A stretch of 64,000 bases of DNA, taken from Chryseobacterium edaphi (GTDB lineage: Bacteria > Bacteroidota > Bacteroidia > Flavobacteriales > Weeksellaceae). Below the pieces are notes generated by a model. It was not told where the DNA came from and made no database searches. It worked only from the letters and a program-made list of their open reading frames with translations. How positions within the stretch are numbered: the stretch's first letter is position 1; every line of letters starts with the position of its first letter. This document shows positions 1 to 7,766 of the stretch, in pieces. The translations under genes were made by a program, and so were the position numbers. The stretch is from the NCBI RefSeq assembly GCF_025628985.1, contig NZ_JAOTEM010000001.1:1178001-1242000 (forward strand), given 5' to 3'.

Positions 1-1325
1 CTATTGTAGGATAACAAATATTTCGGTTTTCTTTTTTTTACAGTATTCACCCAATAATTGGGTTTATCTTTTTTGATTTCGTCCTGAATTTGTTTATCAA
101 CTAAGCCAACTTCATCGATTGCTTTTAAACCTGAAAAATAAGGAATATAACCAGCTGGTTCGAGCAAAATCCATTGTTTTTTGTCTTTTTCGTAATTATT
201 CAGAAACAATCCAATTGTTCTTCTGTAATTCCATTCTCCGTTTCCTGTTGCAATAGAATGAATAGTTTGGAACGCCAACATCGGTAAAATATAAACAATA
301 ATTAATGCTGAAAGCCACCAGTTTCTTTTTACTTTTTGCTCTATTACAAATATTAAAACCGGAATGAAAAGTAAAATTTGAGGAACCCAATAATACCAAT
401 CGAAAAGGCTTTTTTGGGAAAGAAAAATAATCTGTTTTGTCCATGCAAAAAGGAAAATAATCCAAAGAAAATAATTTCTTTTTTCTCTCTGTCGAATAAG
501 GAAAATAAAACACAGCAATTCAAAAATGGCAATAATAATGGTAAACGGATTGAAGTCTCCCGGAAGTTTCAGCATTCCCCAGAAGTTACCATAGTTTAAC
601 CTAAAATATTCGAAATCCTGACTTAAAGTATAAACTCTGTCGTAAGCCAATTTTTTAGCAACAATCGTATTATTTACCAATTCACCAAAGTAAAACCAAT
701 TAAAAGCTAATGCTGCGGAAACACCTAAAATTCCACCTAAAACATAAAACCATTTTATTTTTTTATTCCAGAAGACATCGACTAAAAATACAATTCCGAG
801 AAAAATAACCGTATCGATTCTTGTAAATAAAATCAAAACAGGAAGCACAATCAATGCCCATTTTTTCTCTTTTTTAAAACCATAATAAAGTAAAGCCATT
901 TCGAGGAAAAACAAAATTCCATACTCCATTCCAAGGATTGAAATTTTTATGGAAGGCGGTAATAGTCCGAACAGAAAAATAAAAATTGCTTTATGCCACG
1001 GATTTTTTAATAATAAATGAGAAAGGAATAAACTACCAATGGTGAAAAGGATGGTATTGGTAACCAAAAGTGGTTCGATAAAATTTTCTTTTCCGAAAAT
1101 CAAATTAAAAAAATAAGAAACAAAAACATACAAATGCGTTGTAGAAGCAGAAATTTTGGTATCACCATTAAAACCAATCACTCCATAATCCAACAAATTC
1201 TGGGCAACACGCCAAGTGATGAAAGCATCTTCCTGAATGTGATGCGTCAGTAGAAAATAGAGTTTTGCAATTACTGCAAATATTACAGCATATAATGGAA
1301 GATTTTTGTTTGTGTTCTCGGCCAT
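1..1325 (-). CDS. GT-C-like integral membrane glycosyltransferase, partial (C-terminus beyond left edge)
   Basis: An open frame runs on the minus strand from ATG at 1323-1325 to the left edge without a stop, giving about 441 residues. It encodes a very hydrophobic protein with roughly ten or more membrane segments. Near the N-terminus (about residues 31-67) is the pattern EDAFITWRVAQNLL, then GFNGD and ASTTHLY, which matches the acidic first-loop motif (D/E-D-A-xx-x-x-R-x-A-x-N-L followed by FN and a T-S/T turn) of GT-C enzymes that use polyprenyl-phosphate sugars. It lies downstream of the DUF2723 gene but is separated from it by a strong terminator, so it probably has its own promoter. The acceptor and sugar cannot be told. 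Membrane topology is inferred from hydrophobicity only. Confidence 0.75.
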   Translation of the reverse strand, partial: MAENTNKNLPLYAVIFAVIAKLYFLLTHHIQEDAFITWRVAQNLLDYGVIGFNGDTKISASTTHLYVFVSYFFNLIFGKENFIEPLLVTNTILFTIGSLFLSHLLLKNPWHKAIFIFLFGLLPPSIKISILGMEYGILFFLEMALLYYGFKKEKKWALIVLPVLILFTRIDTVIFLGIVFLVDVFWNKKIKWFYVLGGILGVSAALAFNWFYFGELVNNTIVAKKLAYDRVYTLSQDFEYFRLNYGNFWGMLKLPGDFNPFTIIIAIFELLCFIFLIRQREKRNYFLWIIFLFAWTKQIIFLSQKSLFDWYYWVPQILLFIPVLIFVIEQKVKRNWWLSALIIVYILPMLAFQTIHSIATGNGEWNYRRTIGLFLNNYEKDKKQWILLEPAGYIPYFSGLKAIDEVGLVDKQIQDEIKKDKPNYWVNTVKKRKPKYLLSYN

Positions 1326-1380
1326 TGCGTTTTTTTGATGCACAAATATAATCCTATTATTCTTGAATATCAACATAAAA

Positions 1381-1404
1381 AAAACGGAACCGAAGTTCCG
1401 TTTT
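1381..1404 (-). terminator. Rho-independent terminator of the DUF2723 gene
   Basis: A perfect 10-base-pair stem (1381-1390 with 1395-1404) read on the minus strand closes on a C(TTCG)G tetraloop and runs into a row of T. It sits 20 bases after the stop codon at 1424. Confidence 0.9.
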
Positions 1405-1423
1405 AAGTATTTGAAATAAATTT

Positions 1424-4400
1424 CTACTGTGTTGCTTTGATGATCGAATTGGTAATCTGATCTTCTTTTTCTTTCGAATAAGTTGAATCAAAAGGTTCCA
1501 TTACATCAAATAAATACTGATAAAAAGGAGTGATTTTTTGTACGTTTTCAGATTCTTTCATCGCTTTTTCTTTGCCCATCTGCTGAAGATCTTTAATGAA
1601 AACATTGAATTTCTTATCAATTGGCTCAATAGATTTCACTAAATAAGCATAAGCTTTTTGATCTTGACCGATTTTCTTGTAAGCATCTGTAACAGCAGAA
1701 ACTACAAGAGAATATTCCATTGGTTTTGATCTCATCTGTCTACCAACAAATCTTTGGTCAGCTTTACTTAAATTCAGATAATAATCATACTCTTCGAAAA
1801 TTCCTTTTTTAAGAATTTCAGCTAATTTTAATGCTTTTTGTTCCTGACCTGCAACGATATAACCATAAACCATTGAACTCAAAGAACGTGGATCATTATA
1901 TTTCTCTGCAGGAATTTCTTTTGAAGCTAAATCTAAGATCTCTAAAGCTTTACCTTTTTGTCCGGATAATGCCAAAGCTGCCGCAGCTCTGCTTGCAGAA
2001 CCTCTGTAGCTAACAATATTTGAAGTAGCAGTTTCGTCAAAATGAACATTCAGATCTTTGAAGTTACCCCATTTGAAGTTTTTAACTACATTGTATAATG
2101 AATTGGCATCTACTCTACCCATTTCTCCGTCACTGCTTCTTGGTGTATGAATCGGAACCAATCTGTAACTGAAACCGTCAAACTGAAGATATTCGTCTAA
2201 GAAGAAAATATTTTCGCTGTCATAAACTCCTCCTGAAGAGAAGTTGATCGGACGCTTCCAATCAAAGTTTGCCAAAATATCAAACATCATCAAATTGCTT
2301 TTGTATAAAGTATTTGCTTCATATTTAATCATAATCTGATCAACTGCGTTTGGAGCATCAGAAGCTTTGATAATACCTGATTTTACAGCGTTTGCTTTAT
2401 TAACAGGCAAAATAAATTTGCTCACAGGAAGGAAATTATATTTCTCGTAACGTGCTTCACCGAAAATCATTTTTAAAACTTCGTCTTTTTCAGGAGATTT
2501 TATTTTAAGGAAATTTACAGCTTCTTTTAATGTCATAGAATCCTGAACAAGATATTTTTCGAATGGCTTAAGTAATTCCGGCGGAGTTCCAGCATCTTTT
2601 AAATTGCTTAGTACGCCTTCCCAATTTTCTTTTTTCATCAGATAAATCTGATCATTAACACCGTCTCTGTAATCATCGTGAGTCAATTGACTTGGGATCG
2701 GACTTGCATTGTAAGTTTTTCTCTTCACCTGATCGATATTCCAAGGAGTTGAAAGCAACGTAAAGTTAACCACTTTTACATCATCACGGAATCTTTCAGT
2801 TTCCTGCATTGCCCAAACCGGATAGGTATCGTTATCGCCATAAACGAAAAGAATATCATCTTTCGGTAAAGATTTCAGCATAGAATATGAATAATCATAA
2901 GCAGTATATCTTCCGCTTCTGTCATGAACATTGTAATTCTGGAAGCCCATCATCAAAGGAATTCCTAATAAAACAACACCAAAACCGATATTAGCAATAT
3001 TTGATTTAACTTTTGACTGCAAATACCAGAGAATTGCTCCTGCTCCCAATCCAATCCAAATAGCAAAGGCATAGAAGGAACCAACTACTGCGTAATCTCT
3101 TTCTCTTGGTTCAAAAGGCTTCATTCCGGTGTAGAAAACGATTCCCACACTTGTTAATATAAATAAAGAAAGAAGTGCATAGAATCTTCCAAAATCTCTC
3201 ATAAACTGGAAGTAACATCCGATAATTCCTAATAATAATGGTAAGAAAAAGAATGCTACAGTACTTTCATTATTAAATTTTGAAGGCATTGCATCCTGAT
3301 CTCCCAATCTGTAATTATCTATAAAAGAAAATCCAGAAATCCAGTTTCCGCTTGTATCCTGTGTACTTCCTTCAAGATCATTTTGTCTTCCTGCAAAGTT
3401 CCATAAAAGATATCTGATGAAATAATATCCGTTTTGGAATGTGATAAAATAATCCATATTCTGAGCAAAAGAAGGTCGCTGAACGGTAATCAGTTCATAT
3501 GGTTTTACCTTTAAATAATCTGCTGCAGTAATGGTTTTATCTTCATATTTCCCTCTTAATTCTTCAAAAATTTCTTTAGCTTGAGGATCATCTGCGATCT
3601 CTTCATTAGCATAATTAAATTGAAAATCCGGCGCTCCGTACATTGAGATGTAATTTGCCATCACATCTTTATCTTCACTGAACATTCTTGGCATCAAACT
3701 TACATGAGCAGGATTGAAAACGTAATTGAAACGGTCACCGGTTTTTCTATAGGTTCCTAATTTCTCATCTTTTTCGTAAATCTCTCCTGTTTTATTTGTT
3801 TTGAAACTTCCGTCTTCATTCTTTTCAATCCCGCTGTTATCTAAAAAAGCTGTGTAGTTTTGACCATAAATTGTTGGCCAGTCACCGTATTGTTCTCTGT
3901 TATAATAATCAAGCATACCGATTGCGGTATCGGGATCGTTCAGGTTCATCGGCGGATTGGCATTTGCTCTGATCGGAATTACCATCCAGCAAGAGAAACC
4001 AATCATCATATAGACAACAGATAAAGCTATTGTTTGGTAAATATTTTTCTTTGCCTGTCTCGCATATTTTAAAATGAAATAACAAATCGCAACTAAAATA
4101 ACAAAACCAGCAATCGTTCCGGAATGGAAAGGAAGACCTACACCATTCACAAAGAATATTTCAAGCTTTCCGAATAATGACATGATTACAGGGAAAATTA
4201 TTTTAAATACAAAAATTAATATTCCTAATGTAATTCCATTTGCCCAAAGGAAATTTTTCCAGGTAAATTCATAATTTCTTGCATAATATACTAAGCAAAC
4301 TGCCGGAATTGCCAACATACACATCATGTGAACACCAACAGAAAGTCCTACAACGAAGAAAATCAGAATGATCCATCGTTCATTGTCAGATTCTTTGTAT

Positions 4401-4909
4401 TCATTCTCCCACTTTGTGATCAGCCAAACCAATATGGCAATAAACAGTGAAGCCATCGAGTAAACTTCTCCTTCCACTGCCGAAAACCAAAAAGTATCCG
4501 ACCAGGTAAAACAAAGAGAACCAATCACTCCGGCAAAAAGAATAGCAATTTCCTGATGTTTGGTAACTTCCTCAAAATCTTTGTTGAGAAGTCTTCTTAC
4601 AAAATGTGTAATCGTCCAGAACAAAAACAGAATCGTAAATGCGCTGAATAATGCAGACATTGCATTAATTACAACAGAATAATTTTCACCTTTTCCAAAA
4701 GCAAAAATAGCGGCAACAGCACCAACAATCTGGAACAAAGCTGCTCCCGGTGCGTGTGTTACTTCTAATTTTACGGCTGAAGAAATGTACTCACCACAAT
4801 CCCAAAAACTGAAGTTGGGTTCTATCGTTGACAAGTACGTGAAAAATGCAATGACGAAAATCACCCATCCGAGAAGGGTGTTCCATTGCCTAAAAGTCCA
4901 GTTTTTCAT
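1424..4909 (-). CDS. DUF2723 family membrane protein (GT-C / protein O-mannosyltransferase-like)
   Basis: This 1161-residue protein starts MKNWTFRQWNTLLGW and continues with PNFSFWDCGEYISSAVKLEV and HAPGAALFQIVG, the hallmark N-terminus of the DUF2723 family found widely in Bacteroidetes. About 12-14 membrane segments fill residues 10-330 and 560-690. Soluble stretches follow, with a C-terminal half rich in helical repeats. The acidic residues in WDCGEY lie where GT-C enzymes bind the metal or lipid-phosphate sugar, so a glycosyltransferase role in the inner membrane is likely, but substrate and acceptor are unknown. The gene stands alone on the minus strand, divergent from the cysteine-synthase-like gene, and ends in a TTCG-loop terminator. 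Confidence 0.88.
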   Translation of the reverse strand: MKNWTFRQWNTLLGWVIFVIAFFTYLSTIEPNFSFWDCGEYISSAVKLEVTHAPGAALFQIVGAVAAIFAFGKGENYSVVINAMSALFSAFTILFLFWTITHFVRRLLNKDFEEVTKHQEIAILFAGVIGSLCFTWSDTFWFSAVEGEVYSMASLFIAILVWLITKWENEYKESDNERWIILIFFVVGLSVGVHMMCMLAIPAVCLVYYARNYEFTWKNFLWANGITLGILIFVFKIIFPVIMSLFGKLEIFFVNGVGLPFHSGTIAGFVILVAICYFILKYARQAKKNIYQTIALSVVYMMIGFSCWMVIPIRANANPPMNLNDPDTAIGMLDYYNREQYGDWPTIYGQNYTAFLDNSGIEKNEDGSFKTNKTGEIYEKDEKLGTYRKTGDRFNYVFNPAHVSLMPRMFSEDKDVMANYISMYGAPDFQFNYANEEIADDPQAKEIFEELRGKYEDKTITAADYLKVKPYELITVQRPSFAQNMDYFITFQNGYYFIRYLLWNFAGRQNDLEGSTQDTSGNWISGFSFIDNYRLGDQDAMPSKFNNESTVAFFFLPLLLGIIGCYFQFMRDFGRFYALLSLFILTSVGIVFYTGMKPFEPRERDYAVVGSFYAFAIWIGLGAGAILWYLQSKVKSNIANIGFGVVLLGIPLMMGFQNYNVHDRSGRYTAYDYSYSMLKSLPKDDILFVYGDNDTYPVWAMQETERFRDDVKVVNFTLLSTPWNIDQVKRKTYNASPIPSQLTHDDYRDGVNDQIYLMKKENWEGVLSNLKDAGTPPELLKPFEKYLVQDSMTLKEAVNFLKIKSPEKDEVLKMIFGEARYEKYNFLPVSKFILPVNKANAVKSGIIKASDAPNAVDQIMIKYEANTLYKSNLMMFDILANFDWKRPINFSSGGVYDSENIFFLDEYLQFDGFSYRLVPIHTPRSSDGEMGRVDANSLYNVVKNFKWGNFKDLNVHFDETATSNIVSYRGSASRAAAALALSGQKGKALEILDLASKEIPAEKYNDPRSLSSMVYGYIVAGQEQKALKLAEILKKGIFEEYDYYLNLSKADQRFVGRQMRSKPMEYSLVVSAVTDAYKKIGQDQKAYAYLVKSIEPIDKKFNVFIKDLQQMGKEKAMKESENVQKITPFYQYLFDVMEPFDSTYSKEKEDQITNSIIKATQ

Positions 4910-5093
4910 AGTATAAAATCAATTAGTGCGAAAATAAGGTTTTTACTTCATTTTATGTAGATTTTAACAAAAATTTAAAAAACTGGCGTGCTTTTTGTCT
5001 GCGTTTCGAGACTGTAATTGAGAGCTTAAAACATTTAATTCTACTTTCAACACTTATAATTTCTGAAAAGTTTAAAAATTATTTATTTTTTTG

Positions 5094-5101
5094 TATTTTT
5101 G
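5094..5101 (+). promoter_or_regulatory. Bacteroidetes-type -7 element for the cysteine-synthase-like gene
   Basis: TATTTTTG fits TAnnTTTG and lies 32 bases before the ATG at 5134. No clear -33 TTG was found, so the call rests on the -7 element. Confidence 0.5.
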
Positions 5102-5133
5102 CGGTCAGATTTTTATTTGAAAAATAACAAATA

Positions 5134-6171
5134 ATGAGTAATGTTTACGATAATATTCTTGGCTTGATTGGGAACACCCCTTTAGTGAAACTTAATACAG
5201 TAACTAAAGACATTCCTGCTAAAGTTTATGCCAAGTTAGAATCATATAATCCTGGACATTCCACAAAAGATAGAATCGCACTTCACATTATTGAAAACGC
5301 TGAGAAAAAAGGTTTATTAAAGGAAGATTCTGTAGTTGTAGAAACGACTTCCGGAAATACAGGTTTTTCACTTGCTATGGTTTGCATCATCAAAGGATAC
5401 AAATGTATTCTTGCCGTGAGTGACAAAACAAAAGCTGAAAAGATAGCATATCTGAAAGCTCTTGGTGCAACAGTATATATATGTCCTGCGAATGTACCTG
5501 CGAATGACCCGAGATCATATTATGAAGTAGCAAAAAGAATTGCTGCCGAAACCCCAAATTCTGTTTATATCAATCAATATTTTAATGAATTGAATGTTGA
5601 TGCCCACTATCAGACTACAGGTCCTGAGATTTGGGAACAGACAGAAGGGAAAATTACTCACCTTTTTGCATGTACTGGAACTGGCGGAACATTATCCGGT
5701 TCAGCAAAATTCTTAAAAGAGAAAAATCCTAATATTAAAATCATCGGTGTAGATGCTGACGGATCTATTTTAAAAAGTTACCACGAAACCGGAGAAATTC
5801 ATAAAGAAGACGTTCATCCTTACCAAATTGAAGGAATGGGGAAAAATTTAATTCCTTCTGCCCTTCTTTTCGATAAAGTGGATGAGTTTGTGAGAGTCAA
5901 CGACGAAATGTCTGCGTACAGAACCCGTGAGATTGCTTTAAAAGAAGCTATTATGGGAGGTTACACTACAGGAGCTGTTACTCAGGGATTGATGCAGTAT
6001 GCACAATCTCACGAACTGACTGAAAATGATTTTGTTGTAATGATTTATCCTGATCACGGTTCACGTTACATTACAAAAGTGTACAGCGACAAATGGATGG
6101 AGGAGCAGGGATTTATCAACAACTGTTTCCACAACTATGATGAAGTTTTCAAAACAGAATTCATCAAATAA
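5134..6171 (+). CDS. PLP-dependent cysteine-synthase-like enzyme, possible cysteate synthase
   Basis: A 345-residue fold-type II PLP enzyme. The Schiff-base lysine is K45 in the motif NPGHSTKDRIA, the substrate/PLP-binding loop TTSGNTG lies at 71-77, and the phosphate-binding GTGGTLSG is near 185. The family includes CysK, CysM and cystathionine beta-synthase, which add a thiol or sulfite to an activated serine. The next gene on the same strand is an AONS/serine-palmitoyltransferase-type acyltransferase. In gliding flavobacteria that enzyme type condenses cysteate with a fatty acyl thioester to make capnine, so this gene may supply cysteate rather than cysteine. That is inference from context; ordinary O-acetylserine sulfhydrylase is the alternative. 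A hairpin follows the stop codon, so cotranscription with the neighbour may be only partial. Confidence 0.85.
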   Translation: MSNVYDNILGLIGNTPLVKLNTVTKDIPAKVYAKLESYNPGHSTKDRIALHIIENAEKKGLLKEDSVVVETTSGNTGFSLAMVCIIKGYKCILAVSDKTKAEKIAYLKALGATVYICPANVPANDPRSYYEVAKRIAAETPNSVYINQYFNELNVDAHYQTTGPEIWEQTEGKITHLFACTGTGGTLSGSAKFLKEKNPNIKIIGVDADGSILKSYHETGEIHKEDVHPYQIEGMGKNLIPSALLFDKVDEFVRVNDEMSAYRTREIALKEAIMGGYTTGAVTQGLMQYAQSHELTENDFVVMIYPDHGSRYITKVYSDKWMEEQGFINNCFHNYDEVFKTEFIK

Positions 6172-6193
6172 GAAAAATATAGCAATACAAATC

Positions 6194-6225
6194 AAGCCTT
6201 TTAGTACAATACAAAAGGCTTTTTT
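6194..6225 (+). terminator. Terminator-like hairpin between the two PLP genes
   Basis: AAGCCTTTT (6194-6202) pairs with AAAAGGCTT (6213-6221) and is followed by T residues. It lies 22 bases after the stop codon at 6171. Confidence 0.7.
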
Positions 6226-6245
6226 ACATAAAACATACTCATACA

Positions 6246-7508
6246 ATGGTAGATATTTTTGACAGAATAAAACAAAATCCCGGACCTCTTGGTCAGTTTG
6301 CAGATTATGCAGAAGGATATTTTGTATTCCCAAAATTGGAAGGTCCGATTGGTCCGAGAATGAAATTTCAAGGTAAAGATGTAATTTTCTGGAGTGCCAA
6401 TGACTATTTAGGATTGTGTAACCACCCGGAAGTTTTGGAGGCTGATGCAAAAGCTGCTGCAGAATTCGGAATGTTTTATCCGATGGGCGCAAGAGCAATG
6501 TCTGGAGAAACTCAACAGCACCAACAACTTGAAAAAGAATTGGCAGAGTTCACTCAAAAGGAAGCTGCTTATCTTCTGAATTTCGGTTACCAGGGAATGG
6601 TTTCTTGTATCGATGCATTGGTGACAAGACATGACGTTATCGTTTATGATGCAGATTCTCATGCTTGTATCGTTGACGGAGTACGTCTTCACATGGGAAA
6701 AAGTTTTACTTTCAAACATAACGACATTGAAAGTTTAGAGAAAAACCTAGCAAGAGCAACGAAAGTTGCTGAAGAAAACGGTGGAGGAATCTTAGTGATT
6801 ACTGAAGGTGTTTTTGGAATGAGAGGAATGCAGGGTAAACTGAAAGAAATTTGCGATTTAAAATCTAAATTCAATTTCAGACTGTTGGTTGATGATGCAC
6901 ACGGATTCGGAACTTTAGGTAAAACAGGAGCCGGAGCTGGTGAAGAGCAAGGATGTCAGGATCAGATTGATGTGTACTTCTCAACTTTTGCCAAGTCAAT
7001 GGCTGGTTTCGGAGCTTTTCTTTCAGGAGATGAAACGATTATCAGATTCTTAAAATACAATCTTCGTTCTCAGATTTTCGCTAAATCTTTGACAATGCCA
7101 ATGGTAATCGGAGGTTTGAAAAGATTGGAACTATTAAGAACTCGCCCAGAAATTAAAGATAAATTGTGGGAAAACGTAAATAAACTTCAAAACGGATTAA
7201 AAGCAAGAGGTTTCAACCTTGGAAACACCAATACGTGTGTGACACCGGTTTTCATTCAGGGAACAACGATTGAAGCGACACTTTTAGCTAAAGATTTAAG
7301 AGAAAATTACGGAGTATTTACATCAGTTGTAGTATATCCTGTAATTCCAAAAGGAATGATTTTATTGAGATTAATTCCTACCGCTTCTCATACAGATTCC
7401 GAAATTAATGAAACTTTGGCAGCTTTCGAAGGCATCAAAGAGAAATTAGAATCTGGAGCTTACGCAGAAATGGAAAAGCAAATGAATATCGAGTACAAGC
7501 AAATGTAA
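6246..7508 (+). CDS. AONS/SPT-family PLP acyltransferase, possible cysteate C-fatty-acyltransferase
   Basis: A 420-residue alpha-oxoamine synthase (fold-type I). The PLP lysine is K250 in TFAKSMAGFG, and the cofactor-binding DDAH is at 216-219. The N-terminus (FWSANDYLGLCNHPEV) and the GARAMSGETQQHQQLE segment are typical of 2-amino-3-ketobutyrate ligase, BioF and serine palmitoyltransferase. These enzymes decarboxylate an amino acid while joining it to an acyl thioester. Beside a cysteine-synthase-like gene in a Chryseobacterium-like genome, the most attractive role is condensation of cysteate with a fatty acyl group, the first step to capnine and sulfonolipids. Serine palmitoyltransferase or KBL cannot be excluded by eye. 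A strong terminator follows. Confidence 0.88.
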   Translation: MVDIFDRIKQNPGPLGQFADYAEGYFVFPKLEGPIGPRMKFQGKDVIFWSANDYLGLCNHPEVLEADAKAAAEFGMFYPMGARAMSGETQQHQQLEKELAEFTQKEAAYLLNFGYQGMVSCIDALVTRHDVIVYDADSHACIVDGVRLHMGKSFTFKHNDIESLEKNLARATKVAEENGGGILVITEGVFGMRGMQGKLKEICDLKSKFNFRLLVDDAHGFGTLGKTGAGAGEEQGCQDQIDVYFSTFAKSMAGFGAFLSGDETIIRFLKYNLRSQIFAKSLTMPMVIGGLKRLELLRTRPEIKDKLWENVNKLQNGLKARGFNLGNTNTCVTPVFIQGTTIEATLLAKDLRENYGVFTSVVVYPVIPKGMILLRLIPTASHTDSEINETLAAFEGIKEKLESGAYAEMEKQMNIEYKQM

Positions 7509-7532
7509 TTTGATTTTCATTTATTAATATAC

Positions 7533-7565
7533 AAAACCGTTAGAAAATTCTAACGGTTTTTAAAT
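7533..7565 (+). terminator. Rho-independent terminator after the acyltransferase gene
   Basis: AAAACCGTTAGAA (7533-7545) pairs with TTCTAACGGTTTT (7548-7560) and is followed by T and A residues. The stem starts 24 bases after the stop codon. Confidence 0.85.
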
Positions 7566-7745
7566 TTTAAAACATTAAGAAAATGAAATAATAAAGTTTA
7601 TTTAAGATTCAAATAAATTTGAATGAAGCAGTCTGCTTAATAATATCTTTAGATATTTACTTAATCATTCTAACCACCTAAACCTTCTTAATGTTTAATT
7701 TTTCAAATCATCCAAAAAATTTTCTTCCTTTTCCATTTAAACTCA

Positions 7746-7753
7746 TAAATTTG
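7746..7753 (+). promoter_or_regulatory. -7 element for the radical SAM gene
   Basis: TAAATTTG fits TAnnTTTG. It lies only 13 bases before the TTG start at 7767, so the leader would be very short, if this is the promoter in use. Confidence 0.4.
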
Positions 7754-7766
7754 CAAAAAATTACTT

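Noticed and set aside
196..599. Open frames on both strands within 196-599
   Set aside because: They are shadows of the membrane glycosyltransferase frame that runs from 1325 to the left edge.
6061..6874. Minus-strand open frames over the AONS-like gene
   Set aside because: They are antisense shadows of a clear plus-strand enzyme with intact PLP motifs.
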